In this document: piece by piece, positions 1-7,522 of the stretch | Numbering within the stretch: the stretch's first letter is position 1 | How the letters are laid out: each line of letters opens with the position of its first letter | Source: Yinghuangia elevatio | Lineage (GTDB): Bacteria > Actinomycetota > Actinomycetes > Streptomycetales > Streptomycetaceae | DNA length: 64,000 bases | Direction: 5' to 3' | Assembly: GCF_040649515.1 (NCBI RefSeq) | Contig: NZ_JBEZFP010000032.1 | Location: 1-64,000, forward strand | The notes under the pieces: generated by a model | Told to the model about the DNA's origin: nothing | Databases searched by the model: none | Seen by the model: the letters and a program-made list of their open reading frames with translations, nothing else | Translations under genes and position numbers: made by a program

Positions 1-972
1 GGCGGCGCAGGACGGTACGGTCGGCGCCGCCTGCACGCCGCCGCCGGGGTCCAGACCCGCCACCTTGCGCTGCCCGTCGAAGAGTACGCGGACCTCGGCG
101 ACTTCGGCCGCGCCAACGACGCCTGGACCGCGGGCGCGCTCGCCCTCGGGGAAGAGGCCGTCACCCGCGCGCTCAAGCAGGCCGGACTGGAACCGGACGA
201 CGTCGACCTGATCGCGTGCGCGTCGGTGACCGGATTCGCCGTACCGTCCCTCGAAGCCCGCCTCGCCGTACGGCTCGGCATGCGCCCCGACGTCAAGCGC
301 GTTCCGCTGTTCGGCCTCGGCTGCGTCGCCGGTGCCGCCGGGATCGCGCGCGTGCACGACTACCTGCGCGGCCACCCGACCCACGCCGCCGTCCTGCTCG
401 CCGTCGAGCTGTGCTCGCTGACCGTCCAACACGGCGACGACTCGCCCGCCAACCTCGTCGCCGGAGCGCTCTTCGGGGACGGCGCGGCGGCGGTCGTCGT
501 GCTCGGCGACCAACACCCGGGCGCCCGACTGGCGGAAGGGCCCCACGTCGTCGCCACCCGCAGCGCGCTGTACCCCGACACCGAGCACGTCATGGGCTGG
601 GACATCGGCGCGACCGGGTTCCGCGTCGTGCTCAGCCCGGACGTCCCCGAGGTCGTACGCACCCATCTGCACGACGACGCCACCCGCTTCCTGGCCGACC
701 ACGGCCTGACCGTCGACGACGTCGGAACCTGGGTGAGCCACCCCGGCGGCCCCAAAGTCCTGCACGCCGTCGCCGAGACCCTCGGCCTGCCTGACGACGC
801 CCTCGCCGTCACCTGGCGCTCGCTCGCCGCCGTCGGCAACCTGTCCTCCGCATCCGTGCTGCACGTCCTCCAGGAGACGCGCGACGCACACCGACCGGCA
901 CCCGGCACATGGGGCGTCCTGCTCGCCCTCGGCCCCGGCTTCTGCTCCGAACTCGTCCTGCTGCGCTGGTGA
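1..972 (+). CDS. srsA: Type III polyketide synthase, SrsA-like (5' end cut by window edge)
   Basis: Homodimeric chalcone/stilbene-synthase-fold enzyme that extends an acyl starter with malonyl-CoA; the SrsA branch makes alkylresorcinols. The reading frame is open from base 1 and 323 residues are visible, so roughly 40-70 N-terminal residues are missing. The Cys-His-Asn triad is present: Cys108 in LFGLGCVAGAAG, His247 in SHPGGP and Asn280 in GNLSSA (numbered from the window edge). The next two genes encode an isoprenylcysteine-methyltransferase-like protein and an FAD hydroxylase, the order of srsABC in Streptomyces griseus, where the products are methylated and hydroxylated phenolic lipids. 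Family is certain; the alkylresorcinol product is inferred from gene order. An RppA-type naphthol synthase is the main alternative. Confidence 0.85.
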   Translation, partial: GGAGRYGRRRLHAAAGVQTRHLALPVEEYADLGDFGRANDAWTAGALALGEEAVTRALKQAGLEPDDVDLIACASVTGFAVPSLEARLAVRLGMRPDVKRVPLFGLGCVAGAAGIARVHDYLRGHPTHAAVLLAVELCSLTVQHGDDSPANLVAGALFGDGAAAVVVLGDQHPGARLAEGPHVVATRSALYPDTEHVMGWDIGATGFRVVLSPDVPEVVRTHLHDDATRFLADHGLTVDDVGTWVSHPGGPKVLHAVAETLGLPDDALAVTWRSLAAVGNLSSASVLHVLQETRDAHRPAPGTWGVLLALGPGFCSELVLLRW

Positions 973-998
973 TCGCAGACCCGCGAAAGGAGACCCCG

Positions 999-1523
999 AT
1001 GCTCTGGTACACCCTGCTCGTGGCGGCAGTGGCCGTGGAACGCCTCGCCGAACTCGTCGTCGCCAAGCGCAACGCCAAATGGACGCTCGCCCGCGGCGGC
1101 GTCGAATACGGACGGGAGCACTACCCTGTCATGGTCGTGCTGCACACCGGCCTGCTCGCCGGATGCCTGCTCGAACCCGTGCTCGCCGACCGGCCGTTCG
1201 TGCCCGCCCTGGGCTGGCCCATGCTCGCCCTGGTCGTCGCGTCGCAGGCGCTGCGCTGGTGGTGCATCCGCAGCCTCGGCCCGTACTGGAACACGCGCGT
1301 CATCGTGGTGCCGGGCGCGGAGCCGGTACGGCGCGGGCCGTACCGGCACCCGAACCTGCTGCGCCACCCCAACTACGTCGCGGTCGCCGTGGAAGGGGCC
1401 GCGCTGCCCCTCGTGCACAGCGCCTGGACCACCGCCGCCGTCTTCACCGTCGCCAACGCCGCCCTGCTGACCGTGCGCATCCGCTGCGAGGACACCGCAC
1501 TGCGCCACCTGGTCCCCGCGTGA
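999..1523 (+). CDS. srsB: Isoprenylcysteine carboxyl methyltransferase-family protein, SrsB-like
   Basis: Membrane methyltransferase of the ICMT family, 174 residues. The family signature GPYRHP followed by RHPNYV lies around residues 110-126, and hydrophobic helices fill much of the rest, including the N-terminus. ATG 999 is chosen because GAAAGGAG lies about 6 nt upstream and the preceding gene stops at 972; an earlier in-frame start at 909 would overlap the PKS. In the srs pathway the homologue O-methylates the resorcinol made by the PKS; the same role is inferred here. The stop overlaps the GTG of the next gene, so translation is probably coupled. Confidence 0.8.
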   Translation: MLWYTLLVAAVAVERLAELVVAKRNAKWTLARGGVEYGREHYPVMVVLHTGLLAGCLLEPVLADRPFVPALGWPMLALVVASQALRWWCIRSLGPYWNTRVIVVPGAEPVRRGPYRHPNLLRHPNYVAVAVEGAALPLVHSAWTTAAVFTVANAALLTVRIRCEDTALRHLVPA

Positions 1524-2602
1524 CCGGCGCGCACCCCACGGCCAGGGCCGCCGCCGACGTCGACATCCTCGTCGCGGGCGGCGGACCGGCCGGCCTGGCC
1601 ACCGCCCTGCATGCCTCCCGGGCCGGGTTCACCGTCGCGGTCGCCGAACCCCGGACCGCACCCGTGGACAAGGCGTGCGGCGAAGGCCTCATGCCGGGCG
1701 GCGTGGCCGCGCTGCACGGACTCGGCGTCCACCCGCCCGGCATGCCGTTCGCGGGGATCCGCTACGTAGCGGGAGCGCGGCACGCCGAGGCACGCTTCCG
1801 CGCCGACCCCGGACTCGGCGTACGCCGCACCGACCTGCACGACGCGCTCCACGACGCCGTGGTCAAGGCGGGGATCGCGGTGCTGCCCGCGAAGGTCACC
1901 GGGATCGACCAGGACCCGGACGGCGTCACCGCGCACGGCCCGGACCTGCGGGCGCGCTGGCTGGTGGCCGCCGACGGGCTGCACTCGCCGCTGCGCCGCG
2001 CACTCGGGCTGGACGCCCCCGCGCCCGGGCCCCCGCGCTACGGCCTGCGCAGGCACTACGCGGTCGCGCCCGCATCGGAGTTCGTGGAAGTCCACTGGGG
2101 AGCGCGGGCCGAGGCGTACGTGACCCCGGTCGGCCCCGGCCTGGTCGGCGTCGCGCTGCTGACCGGCGAGCGGGCGCCGTACGACAGCCAGCTCGCCGGC
2201 TTCCCCGAGCTTGCCGCCCGACTCGCCGGCGCGGAAGCCGTGACGCCGGTCCGCGGCGCGGGCCCCCTGCACCGCCGCGCGACGCACCGCCGAAAGGGCC
2301 GAGTACTCCTTGCGGGTGATGCTGCCGGATATATCGACGCCATTACCGGAGAGGGCGTCGCGCTCGCGCTGGCGGGGGCCGAACTGCTCGTCGCTTGCCT
2401 CGCGGACGGACGGCCCGACGCGTACGAAAGACGCTGGCAGGGCCTGACACGCCGGTACCGCGTGCTCACCGGCGCCCTGCTCCGGGCCCGACGGACCCCG
2501 GCCGCGGCCCGGCTCATCGTGCCCGTCGCGCGGTACGTCCCAGGGGTTTTCCCGGCCGCCGTCAACGCCGTGGCGCACCGCCGCGGAGGTTTCCGGGGCT
2601 GA
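1520..2602 (+). CDS. srsC: FAD-dependent monooxygenase/hydroxylase, SrsC-like
   Basis: Group A flavoprotein monooxygenase, 360 residues. The N-terminal dinucleotide fold carries GGGPAG near residues 18-23, and the second FAD motif GDAAGYIDAITGEG lies near 267-280. GTG 1520 overlaps the stop of the methyltransferase gene in a GTGA arrangement, so the three genes form one operon. In srsABC the third enzyme hydroxylates the methylated resorcinol to hydroquinone-type lipids. A geranylgeranyl-reductase-like enzyme is the alternative family reading, because the CGEGLMPGG stretch is common there too. Confidence 0.75.
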   Translation: MTGAHPTARAAADVDILVAGGGPAGLATALHASRAGFTVAVAEPRTAPVDKACGEGLMPGGVAALHGLGVHPPGMPFAGIRYVAGARHAEARFRADPGLGVRRTDLHDALHDAVVKAGIAVLPAKVTGIDQDPDGVTAHGPDLRARWLVAADGLHSPLRRALGLDAPAPGPPRYGLRRHYAVAPASEFVEVHWGARAEAYVTPVGPGLVGVALLTGERAPYDSQLAGFPELAARLAGAEAVTPVRGAGPLHRRATHRRKGRVLLAGDAAGYIDAITGEGVALALAGAELLVACLADGRPDAYERRWQGLTRRYRVLTGALLRARRTPAAARLIVPVARYVPGVFPAAVNAVAHRRGGFRG

Positions 2603-2687
2603 TCTTCGGGCAGCGCGCAGGACACATCCCGTGAACCAGGCCACCTCCGCAAACCACCGTGCCTGGTCGGCGATCGGAGGAGGCAGC

Positions 2688-4256
2688 GTGTCGAGAACGG
2701 ACACCGAATCGGGAAGCGCGACGACGGTCACCACGCAGGTGCCCGCGCGGCTCGACCGATTGCCCTGGTCGGCCTGGCACACCCGGATCCTCATCGGCCT
2801 CGGCGCGGTGTGGATCCTCGACGGCCTCGAGGTCACCGTCGTCGGCAACGTCGCGGGACGGCTCTCCGAGGAGGGCAGCGGCCTCGACATCACGGCGGCG
2901 CAGGTCACCGGTCCCGCCGCGGCGCTGTACGTGGCCGGTGCGTGCGTCGGCGCGCTGGTGTTCGCCTGGCTCACCGACCGCTACGGCCGCAAGCGGCTGT
3001 TCATGGTCACCCTCGCCGTGTACCTCGCGGGCACCGCGATGACCGCGCTGGCCACCGAGGCGTGGATGTTCTTCTTCTTCCGGTTCGTCACCGGGCTCGG
3101 CATCGGCGGCGAGTACGCCGCGATCAACTCCGCTATCGACGAACTCATGCCCGCCCGCTATCGCGGGCGCGTCGACCTCGGCGTGAACGGCACCTTCTGG
3201 CTCGGTGCCGCGGGCGGCGCGCTGCTCTCGGTCGTCATGCTCAACACCGCCTTCTTCCCGATCGACGTGGGCTGGCGCCTCACCTTCGCCCTCGGCGTCG
3301 TCCTGGGGTTCGTGATCCTGCTGGTCCGCAGGCACGTCCCGGAGTCGCCGCGCTGGCTGTGCATGCACGGCAGAGCCGACGAGGCCGCGGCCCTTGTCGA
3401 CGACGCGGAGAAGCAGATCGTCGAGCACGCCGAGCACCGCACCGGCAAGCGCCTCGAACTCCCGGAGCCCAAGGGCGAACTGACGATCGACGCGAGCAAG
3501 TCGCGGAGCCTTGCCGCGATCGGCCGTACGCTCGTCCGCGACTACCCGAAGCGCTCGGTGCTGGGCCTGGCGCTGTTCATCGGACAGGCGTTCCTCTACA
3601 ACGCCATCACTTTCGGCTACGGCTCCATCCTGGAGACGTTCTACGACGTGCCGAGCGACCGCACCGGCTACTACTTCGCCGTCATCGCGGTGGGCAACCT
3701 GATGGGGCCGCTGCTGCTGGGACCGCTCTTCGACAGCGTGGGGCGGCGCGTGATGATCACGTCGACGTACGTCGGCAGCGGGCTCGCCCTGTTCGTCACC
3801 GCATGGCTGTTCGGCCAAGGACACCTCAACGCCACCACGCTGACGGCCTGTTGGTGCGTGGTGCTGTTCATCGCGTCGACCGGTGCGAGCAGCGCCTACC
3901 TGACGGTGTCGGAGATCTTCCCGATGGAGGCCCGGGCCTCGGCGATCGCGCTGTTCTACGCGGTCGGCACCGCCGCGGGCGGGATCGCCGGCCCGCTGGT
4001 CTTCTCGGACCTGACCAAGAAGGGCGATGTGTCGGACACGGTCCTGGCGTTCTGCATCGGCGCGTCGCTGATGACGATCGCGGGGATCATCGCCGGATTC
4101 CTCGCGGTGCGCGCGGAACGCCGCTCCCTGGAGGACATCGCGCCGCCGCTCCAGTCGGTCAGCCCCGGGACGTCGTCAGGCGGCGACAACCCTGGAACGT
4201 CTCCAGGAGACGTCAGCCCCGGTACGTCTCCAGGAGACGCAGCCACACCTCGCTGA
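2688..4256 (+). CDS. MFS permease, sugar/metabolite:H+ symporter type, with C-terminal nonapeptide repeat
   Basis: Twelve-helix secondary transporter, 522 residues. Motif A is DRYGRKR after TM2, and the RFVTGLGIGGEYAA stretch in TM4 is typical of the metabolite:proton symporter/sugar porter branch; the substrate cannot be read from sequence. GTG 2688 is preferred over the in-frame ATG 2631 because GGAGGAGG lies 4 nt upstream. The soluble C-terminus ends in three nine-residue repeats of the form (S/N)PGTS(S/P)G, encoded by 27-bp tandem DNA repeats. Its last 44 bp overlap the end of the convergent flavoprotein gene. Confidence 0.85.
   Translation: MSRTDTESGSATTVTTQVPARLDRLPWSAWHTRILIGLGAVWILDGLEVTVVGNVAGRLSEEGSGLDITAAQVTGPAAALYVAGACVGALVFAWLTDRYGRKRLFMVTLAVYLAGTAMTALATEAWMFFFFRFVTGLGIGGEYAAINSAIDELMPARYRGRVDLGVNGTFWLGAAGGALLSVVMLNTAFFPIDVGWRLTFALGVVLGFVILLVRRHVPESPRWLCMHGRADEAAALVDDAEKQIVEHAEHRTGKRLELPEPKGELTIDASKSRSLAAIGRTLVRDYPKRSVLGLALFIGQAFLYNAITFGYGSILETFYDVPSDRTGYYFAVIAVGNLMGPLLLGPLFDSVGRRVMITSTYVGSGLALFVTAWLFGQGHLNATTLTACWCVVLFIASTGASSAYLTVSEIFPMEARASAIALFYAVGTAAGGIAGPLVFSDLTKKGDVSDTVLAFCIGASLMTIAGIIAGFLAVRAERRSLEDIAPPLQSVSPGTSSGGDNPGTSPGDVSPGTSPGDAATPR
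4170..4250. repeat. Three 27-bp tandem repeats with palindromic cores at a convergent gene junction
   Basis: Units begin at about 4170, 4197 and 4224. Units 2 and 3 contain ACGTCTCC-A-GGAGACG(T), a near-perfect palindrome (4197-4213 and 4224-4239). The repeat encodes the C-terminal nonapeptides of the MFS permease and covers the 3' ends of both convergent genes. It could serve as a bidirectional terminator, although no T-run follows. Confidence 0.7.
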
Positions 4257-5661
4257 CCGTCGGGTACGCCGGCACCGCGTGCCACAGTCGGGCCACCGGA
4301 ACCTGCCCGGCCACCGCGACCGTTGCGGAGTGCAGCAGTTCGCCGACGCCGGGGCCCGCGAACGTCACCCCGACCAGGCAGTCGCGGTCGAGGTCCACGA
4401 CCATGCGGGCCCGGCCGCGGTAGCCGTCGGCGTACAGGCTCGCACCGGCCACCGAGCCGAGGTCGTAGTCGACGACGCGGGTGCGCAGGCCCTTCTCCGC
4501 GGCCTGACGCGCGGTCAGCCCGACCGCGGCCACCTCGGGATGGGTGAACACCACCTGGGGGACCGCGTCGTGGTCGGCCGTGGCGGCGTGGGCGCCCCAC
4601 GGGCGGGTGTCGGGCTCGCGCCCGGCGGCGCGTACCCCGATCGCGTCCCCGGTCAGTCGGGCCTGGTACTTGCCCTGATGGGTCAGCAGCGCACGGTGGT
4701 TGACGTCGCCGACCGCGTACAGCCAGCCGTCCTCGACGGCGGCGACCCGGCACGTCTCGTCGACGTCCAGCCAGGACCCGGGCTCCAGGCCCACGCTGTC
4801 GAGGCCGATGTCGTCGGTACGCGGGGCGCGTCCGGTGGCGAACAGGATCTCGTCGGCCTCCAGTTGCGAGCCGTCGTCGAGCGTCACCGTCACCGGCCCG
4901 CCGCCGTCGGGGCGGCGCAGTTGCGTCGCGGAGACCCCGAGGCGCACGTCGACGCCGGCCTCCGTCAGGCCCTCGGCCACCAACTCGCCCGCAAAGGGCT
5001 CGACTTGGTCCAGCAGAGCGGAGCCGCGCACCAGCAGGGTGACGTGCGATCCGAGTGCCTGCCACGCGGTCGCCATCTCCACGCCCACGACCCCGCCGCC
5101 CACGACGGCGAGCCGGGCGGGCACCTGCGTTGCCGAGGTCGCCTCGCGGCTGGTCCACGGCCGGACAGTCTCGACGCCGGGAAGCGGCGGAACCACGGCG
5201 CGGCTTCCGGTCGCCACGACCACGGCGTGCCGCGCGGTCAGCGTGCGCGAGCCGCCGTCGGTGGCGCGCACCACGACGCGGCGCGGGCCGTCGAGGCGGC
5301 CGTGTCCGCGTACGAGATCGGCGCCGATCCCGTCGACCCACTCGGCCTGGCCGTCGTCCTTCCAATTGCTGGTGAACCCGTCGCGGCGGGCGAGCACCGC
5401 GGCGACGTCGAGGCCACCCGTCACGGCCTGGGCCGCGCCTCCCACACTGCGGGCCGCGGCAAGCGCCTGGACCGGGCGCAGCAGCGCCTTGCTGGGCATG
5501 CACGCCCAGTAGGAGCACTCGCCGCCGACCAGTTCGCTCTCCACGATCGCGCAGGTGAGCCCAGCCGCGCGCACACGGTCGGCGACGTTCTCGCCGGCAG
5601 GCCCAGCGCCCAGCACGATGACGTCATACACCGACTCGCTGTTGTCCCCGCCCGAGTTCAT
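4213..5661 (-). CDS. FAD-dependent pyridine nucleotide-disulfide oxidoreductase (Lpd/MerA family)
   Basis: Flavoprotein disulfide reductase of 482 residues. The FAD motif LGAGPAGENVA starts near residue 17, and the redox pair Cys49/Cys54 lies in GGECSYWACMPSK. A second nucleotide motif (GGGVVG) and a third FAD motif (YAVGDVN) are present, followed by the dimerisation domain. Where lipoamide and glutathione reductases carry the His of HPT-SE, this protein has Tyr466 (AYPTVSE), so the usual His-Glu base pair is incomplete. No E1/E2 complex genes are near, so pyruvate dehydrogenase membership is unlikely; quinone or another disulfide may be the substrate. ATG 5661 has GGAGGG 8 nt upstream. Confidence 0.85.
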   Translation of the reverse strand: MNSGGDNSESVYDVIVLGAGPAGENVADRVRAAGLTCAIVESELVGGECSYWACMPSKALLRPVQALAAARSVGGAAQAVTGGLDVAAVLARRDGFTSNWKDDGQAEWVDGIGADLVRGHGRLDGPRRVVVRATDGGSRTLTARHAVVVATGSRAVVPPLPGVETVRPWTSREATSATQVPARLAVVGGGVVGVEMATAWQALGSHVTLLVRGSALLDQVEPFAGELVAEGLTEAGVDVRLGVSATQLRRPDGGGPVTVTLDDGSQLEADEILFATGRAPRTDDIGLDSVGLEPGSWLDVDETCRVAAVEDGWLYAVGDVNHRALLTHQGKYQARLTGDAIGVRAAGREPDTRPWGAHAATADHDAVPQVVFTHPEVAAVGLTARQAAEKGLRTRVVDYDLGSVAGASLYADGYRGRARMVVDLDRDCLVGVTFAGPGVGELLHSATVAVAGQVPVARLWHAVPAYPTVSEVWLRLLETYRG

Positions 5662-5774
5662 CGTGACCACCCTCCGTCGCCGCCTGCTCCCCGCGACCCT
5701 ACGTGACACACCCACCCCCAACCGCGCGCGACGCGGTCAGGCAGTTGAACACGCGCGACGTGTCGGACGCGGGG

Positions 5775-6305
5775 TCAGTCGGGGACCGGGTCGAGGCCGC
5801 GCTTGCCGTGGTAGCCGGGGCGGCAGCGGCGCAGGCGTCGGAAGGTCAGCAGTCCGCCGCGGGCCGCGCCGTGCCGTTCGAGGGCGGTGACGGCGTACGT
5901 GGAACACGTCGGCGTGTAGCGGCAGCACGGCGCGCGCGTGGGGCTGACCTCGGAGCGGTAGCGGCGCACCGCGCGCAGCATGCGTGCGTCGAGCCGGGCA
6001 TCGCGACCGCGCGCGGGCCGCAGCAGGCAGGCCAACGCGATGGCGAGCAGCCGGAGTTGCAGCCGCATGATCAGCAGCCCGCAGTCGCATCCGCCGCAGT
6101 CGCATCCGTCGCCGCAAGACGAGTCGCCGCCTCCGCCGTCCGCGGAGCCTCCGGCGTCCCCGCCACCGCCGGAATCTCCTCCTCCGCCGTCTCCGCCACC
6201 GCTGTCGCTCGCGGCCTCGACGGCGTCCGACCAGTCGCGGTTCTGCTGCTCTTCCTCCTCGGGCCCGGGTTGCGCGCCGTCGGCGAACGGGTTGCCCATG
6301 CTCAT
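5775..6305 (-). CDS. yidD: YidD-family membrane protein insertion factor with long Gly/Asp/Cys-rich N-terminal extension
   Basis: Residues about 108-170 match YidD (YRxxxSP, CCRYTPTCSTYA, ALERHGAARG, RCRPGYHG, DPVPD), a small factor that assists YidC/Sec membrane insertion. Normal YidD is 70-110 residues; this one is 176, with an acidic Gly-rich segment (about 10-60) and a cysteine cluster with spacing C-x3-C-x-C-x2-C-x-C just before the domain. ATG 6305 has GGGAG 4 nt upstream. The gene is not in an rpmH-rnpA-yidC context, so it is probably a second, specialised copy. Confidence 0.8.
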   Translation of the reverse strand: MSMGNPFADGAQPGPEEEEQQNRDWSDAVEAASDSGGGDGGGGDSGGGGDAGGSADGGGGDSSCGDGCDCGGCDCGLLIMRLQLRLLAIALACLLRPARGRDARLDARMLRAVRRYRSEVSPTRAPCCRYTPTCSTYAVTALERHGAARGGLLTFRRLRRCRPGYHGKRGLDPVPD

Positions 6306-6403
6306 GCTGCTCCCAGCGGTCCGTCGGGTGGTCCGGTGCGGTCAGGATCCGTCCCGGACAAACACGCGGTACGGGCTCCCGCGGTTTCGCGCGCGTCGCA
6401 GAC

Positions 6404-6432
6404 TGGACAGCTAACGCCGTTAGCCCTAGAGT
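6404..6432 (+). promoter_or_regulatory. Vegetative-type promoter of the DUF4260-like/tetR operon
   Basis: TGGACA (6404-6409) and TAGAGT (6427-6432) are separated by exactly 17 bp. The spacer contains the perfect inverted repeat at 6410-6424, so repressor binding there would block RNA polymerase. Confidence 0.55.
6410..6424. promoter_or_regulatory. Operator half 1: GCTAAC-GCC-GTTAGC inverted repeat
   Basis: Perfect 6-bp inverted repeat around a 3-bp centre, lying between the -35 and -10 elements. It is the kind of short palindrome used by TetR proteins, and the operon it fronts encodes one. Confidence 0.6.
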
Positions 6433-6442
6433 GAAGGCAGTT

Positions 6443-6459
6443 GGCTACCGCTGTTAGCC
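6443..6459. promoter_or_regulatory. Operator half 2: GGCTACCGCTGTTAGCC imperfect inverted repeat
   Basis: A second copy of the GGCTA...GTTAGCC palindrome, centred 34 bp (about three helical turns) downstream of the first and just after the expected transcription start. The phased pair suggests cooperative repressor binding. Confidence 0.5.
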
Positions 6460-6493
6460 GCGGGCGATGTCCGTCTTATCCAGGGGGATCATC

Positions 6494-6907
6494 ATGAGCA
6501 CCGACATCTTGACCACTCCGACTGCGGCGCACCGCGCAGCCGCCCGGATGCGCGTCGGCGCATGGGGCGGACTCACGCTCTTCCTCGCCGCGTTCGCGAT
6601 CTTCGAGGCGCAGAAGTACGGCGTCCCGACCACCGCCGCCGCCGTCCTGTTCTTCCTGCTCCCGGACACCGCACGCCGGTTCGCCGCAGGGCACCGCCGG
6701 GTCGTCGCGCTCGCGCACAACGCCTGGCTGCCGACCGCGATCCTGGTCGGCTACACCGTGGGGCCCGTCGTGTGGCCCCCACTGTTCACCGCGGGCCTCG
6801 GCTGGCTCACCCGAATCGCGATCACCCGACTCGCGGTCGCCCGGCTCGCCGTCGCGCGACTCGCGGTCGCCCGGCTCGCGACCGCCCGGACGGTCCGCCA
6901 TGGGTGA
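6494..6907 (+). CDS. Small membrane protein, DUF4260-like, with RLAVA repeat tail
   Basis: 137 residues with about three to four hydrophobic segments (WGGLTLFLAAFAIF; AAAVLFFLLP; WLPTAILVGYTVG; PLFTAGLGWL). The PD...HN.WLP..GLGWLTRI pattern resembles DUF4260 proteins, but the family's terminal GYGL segment is replaced by four RLAVA/RLATA pentapeptides. ATG 6494 is used because AGGGGGA lies 6 nt upstream; an earlier in-frame ATG at 6467 has no site. The stop overlaps the tetR start by 8 bp, so the two are cotranscribed. Function unknown; it may be the transporter or stress protein controlled by its TetR partner. Confidence 0.65.
   Translation: MSTDILTTPTAAHRAAARMRVGAWGGLTLFLAAFAIFEAQKYGVPTTAAAVLFFLLPDTARRFAAGHRRVVALAHNAWLPTAILVGYTVGPVVWPPLFTAGLGWLTRIAITRLAVARLAVARLAVARLATARTVRHG
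6826..6885 (+). repeat. Four tandem 15-bp repeats inside a coding sequence
   Basis: Units at 6826, 6841, 6856 and 6871 differ at only a few bases and encode R-L-A-V-A three times and R-L-A-T-A once. The number of units could vary by slippage without shifting the frame. Confidence 0.8.
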
Positions 6908-7454
6908 ACGCGCACAGCAGATCGTCGATGCCGCGCTGGAGATCCTCGAGTCCGACGGGCGGGAGGCGATGTCCATGCGCGGCATCGCCGAGCGCGTCGG
7001 CATCCGGGCGCCCTCGCTCTACAAACACTTCCCGGACAAGGCCGCCGTCGAGGTCGCCCTTATGACGGTCGGCTTCGAGGCCGCCGCCGACGTGCTGGAG
7101 GCGGCCGAGGCCCAGGACCCGACCGTCGTCTCGATCGCACTGGCCCACCGGCGCTTCGCGCTGGATCGGCCGCACCTGTACCGGCTGACGACCAATCAGC
7201 CGCTGCCGCGCGAGGCTCTGCCGGAAGGGCTGGAGGCCCGGGCCGCCGGACCGATCACGCGCGTGGTGGGCGGCGATCCGGACCTGGCCCGCGCGGCCTG
7301 GGCGTTCGCGCACGGGATGATCATGCTGGAACTCGACGGCCGCTTCCCGCCCGGGGCCGACCTGGACGGAGCCTGGCGCGCGGGCTGCGACGCGTTCGCC
7401 GCACAGGTCGCGGGCCGCGCGCGTGCCTCCGGGCGGGGCCGGCCGGAGGTGTAG
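6900..7454 (+). CDS. TetR/AcrR-family transcriptional regulator (WHG-type ligand domain)
   Basis: 184 residues. The N-terminal TetR helix-turn-helix spans about residues 8-50 (IVDAALEILE, MRGIAERVGI, PSLYKHF, DKAAV). The ligand domain contains FAHGMIMLELDGRFP, the WHG-type signature of one TetR subgroup. It starts inside the 3' end of the upstream membrane protein gene (8-bp overlap). It probably represses its own operon through the palindromes at 6410-6424 and 6443-6459; the ligand is unknown. Confidence 0.85.
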   Translation: MGERAQQIVDAALEILESDGREAMSMRGIAERVGIRAPSLYKHFPDKAAVEVALMTVGFEAAADVLEAAEAQDPTVVSIALAHRRFALDRPHLYRLTTNQPLPREALPEGLEARAAGPITRVVGGDPDLARAAWAFAHGMIMLELDGRFPPGADLDGAWRAGCDAFAAQVAGRARASGRGRPEV

Positions 7455-7522
7455 GGCGTCGGGCGCGCGGGTCGGTCGTAGCGAGGGTCGCCCGCGGGGT
7501 CGCGGGGGAGAGCGGCCCGCGA

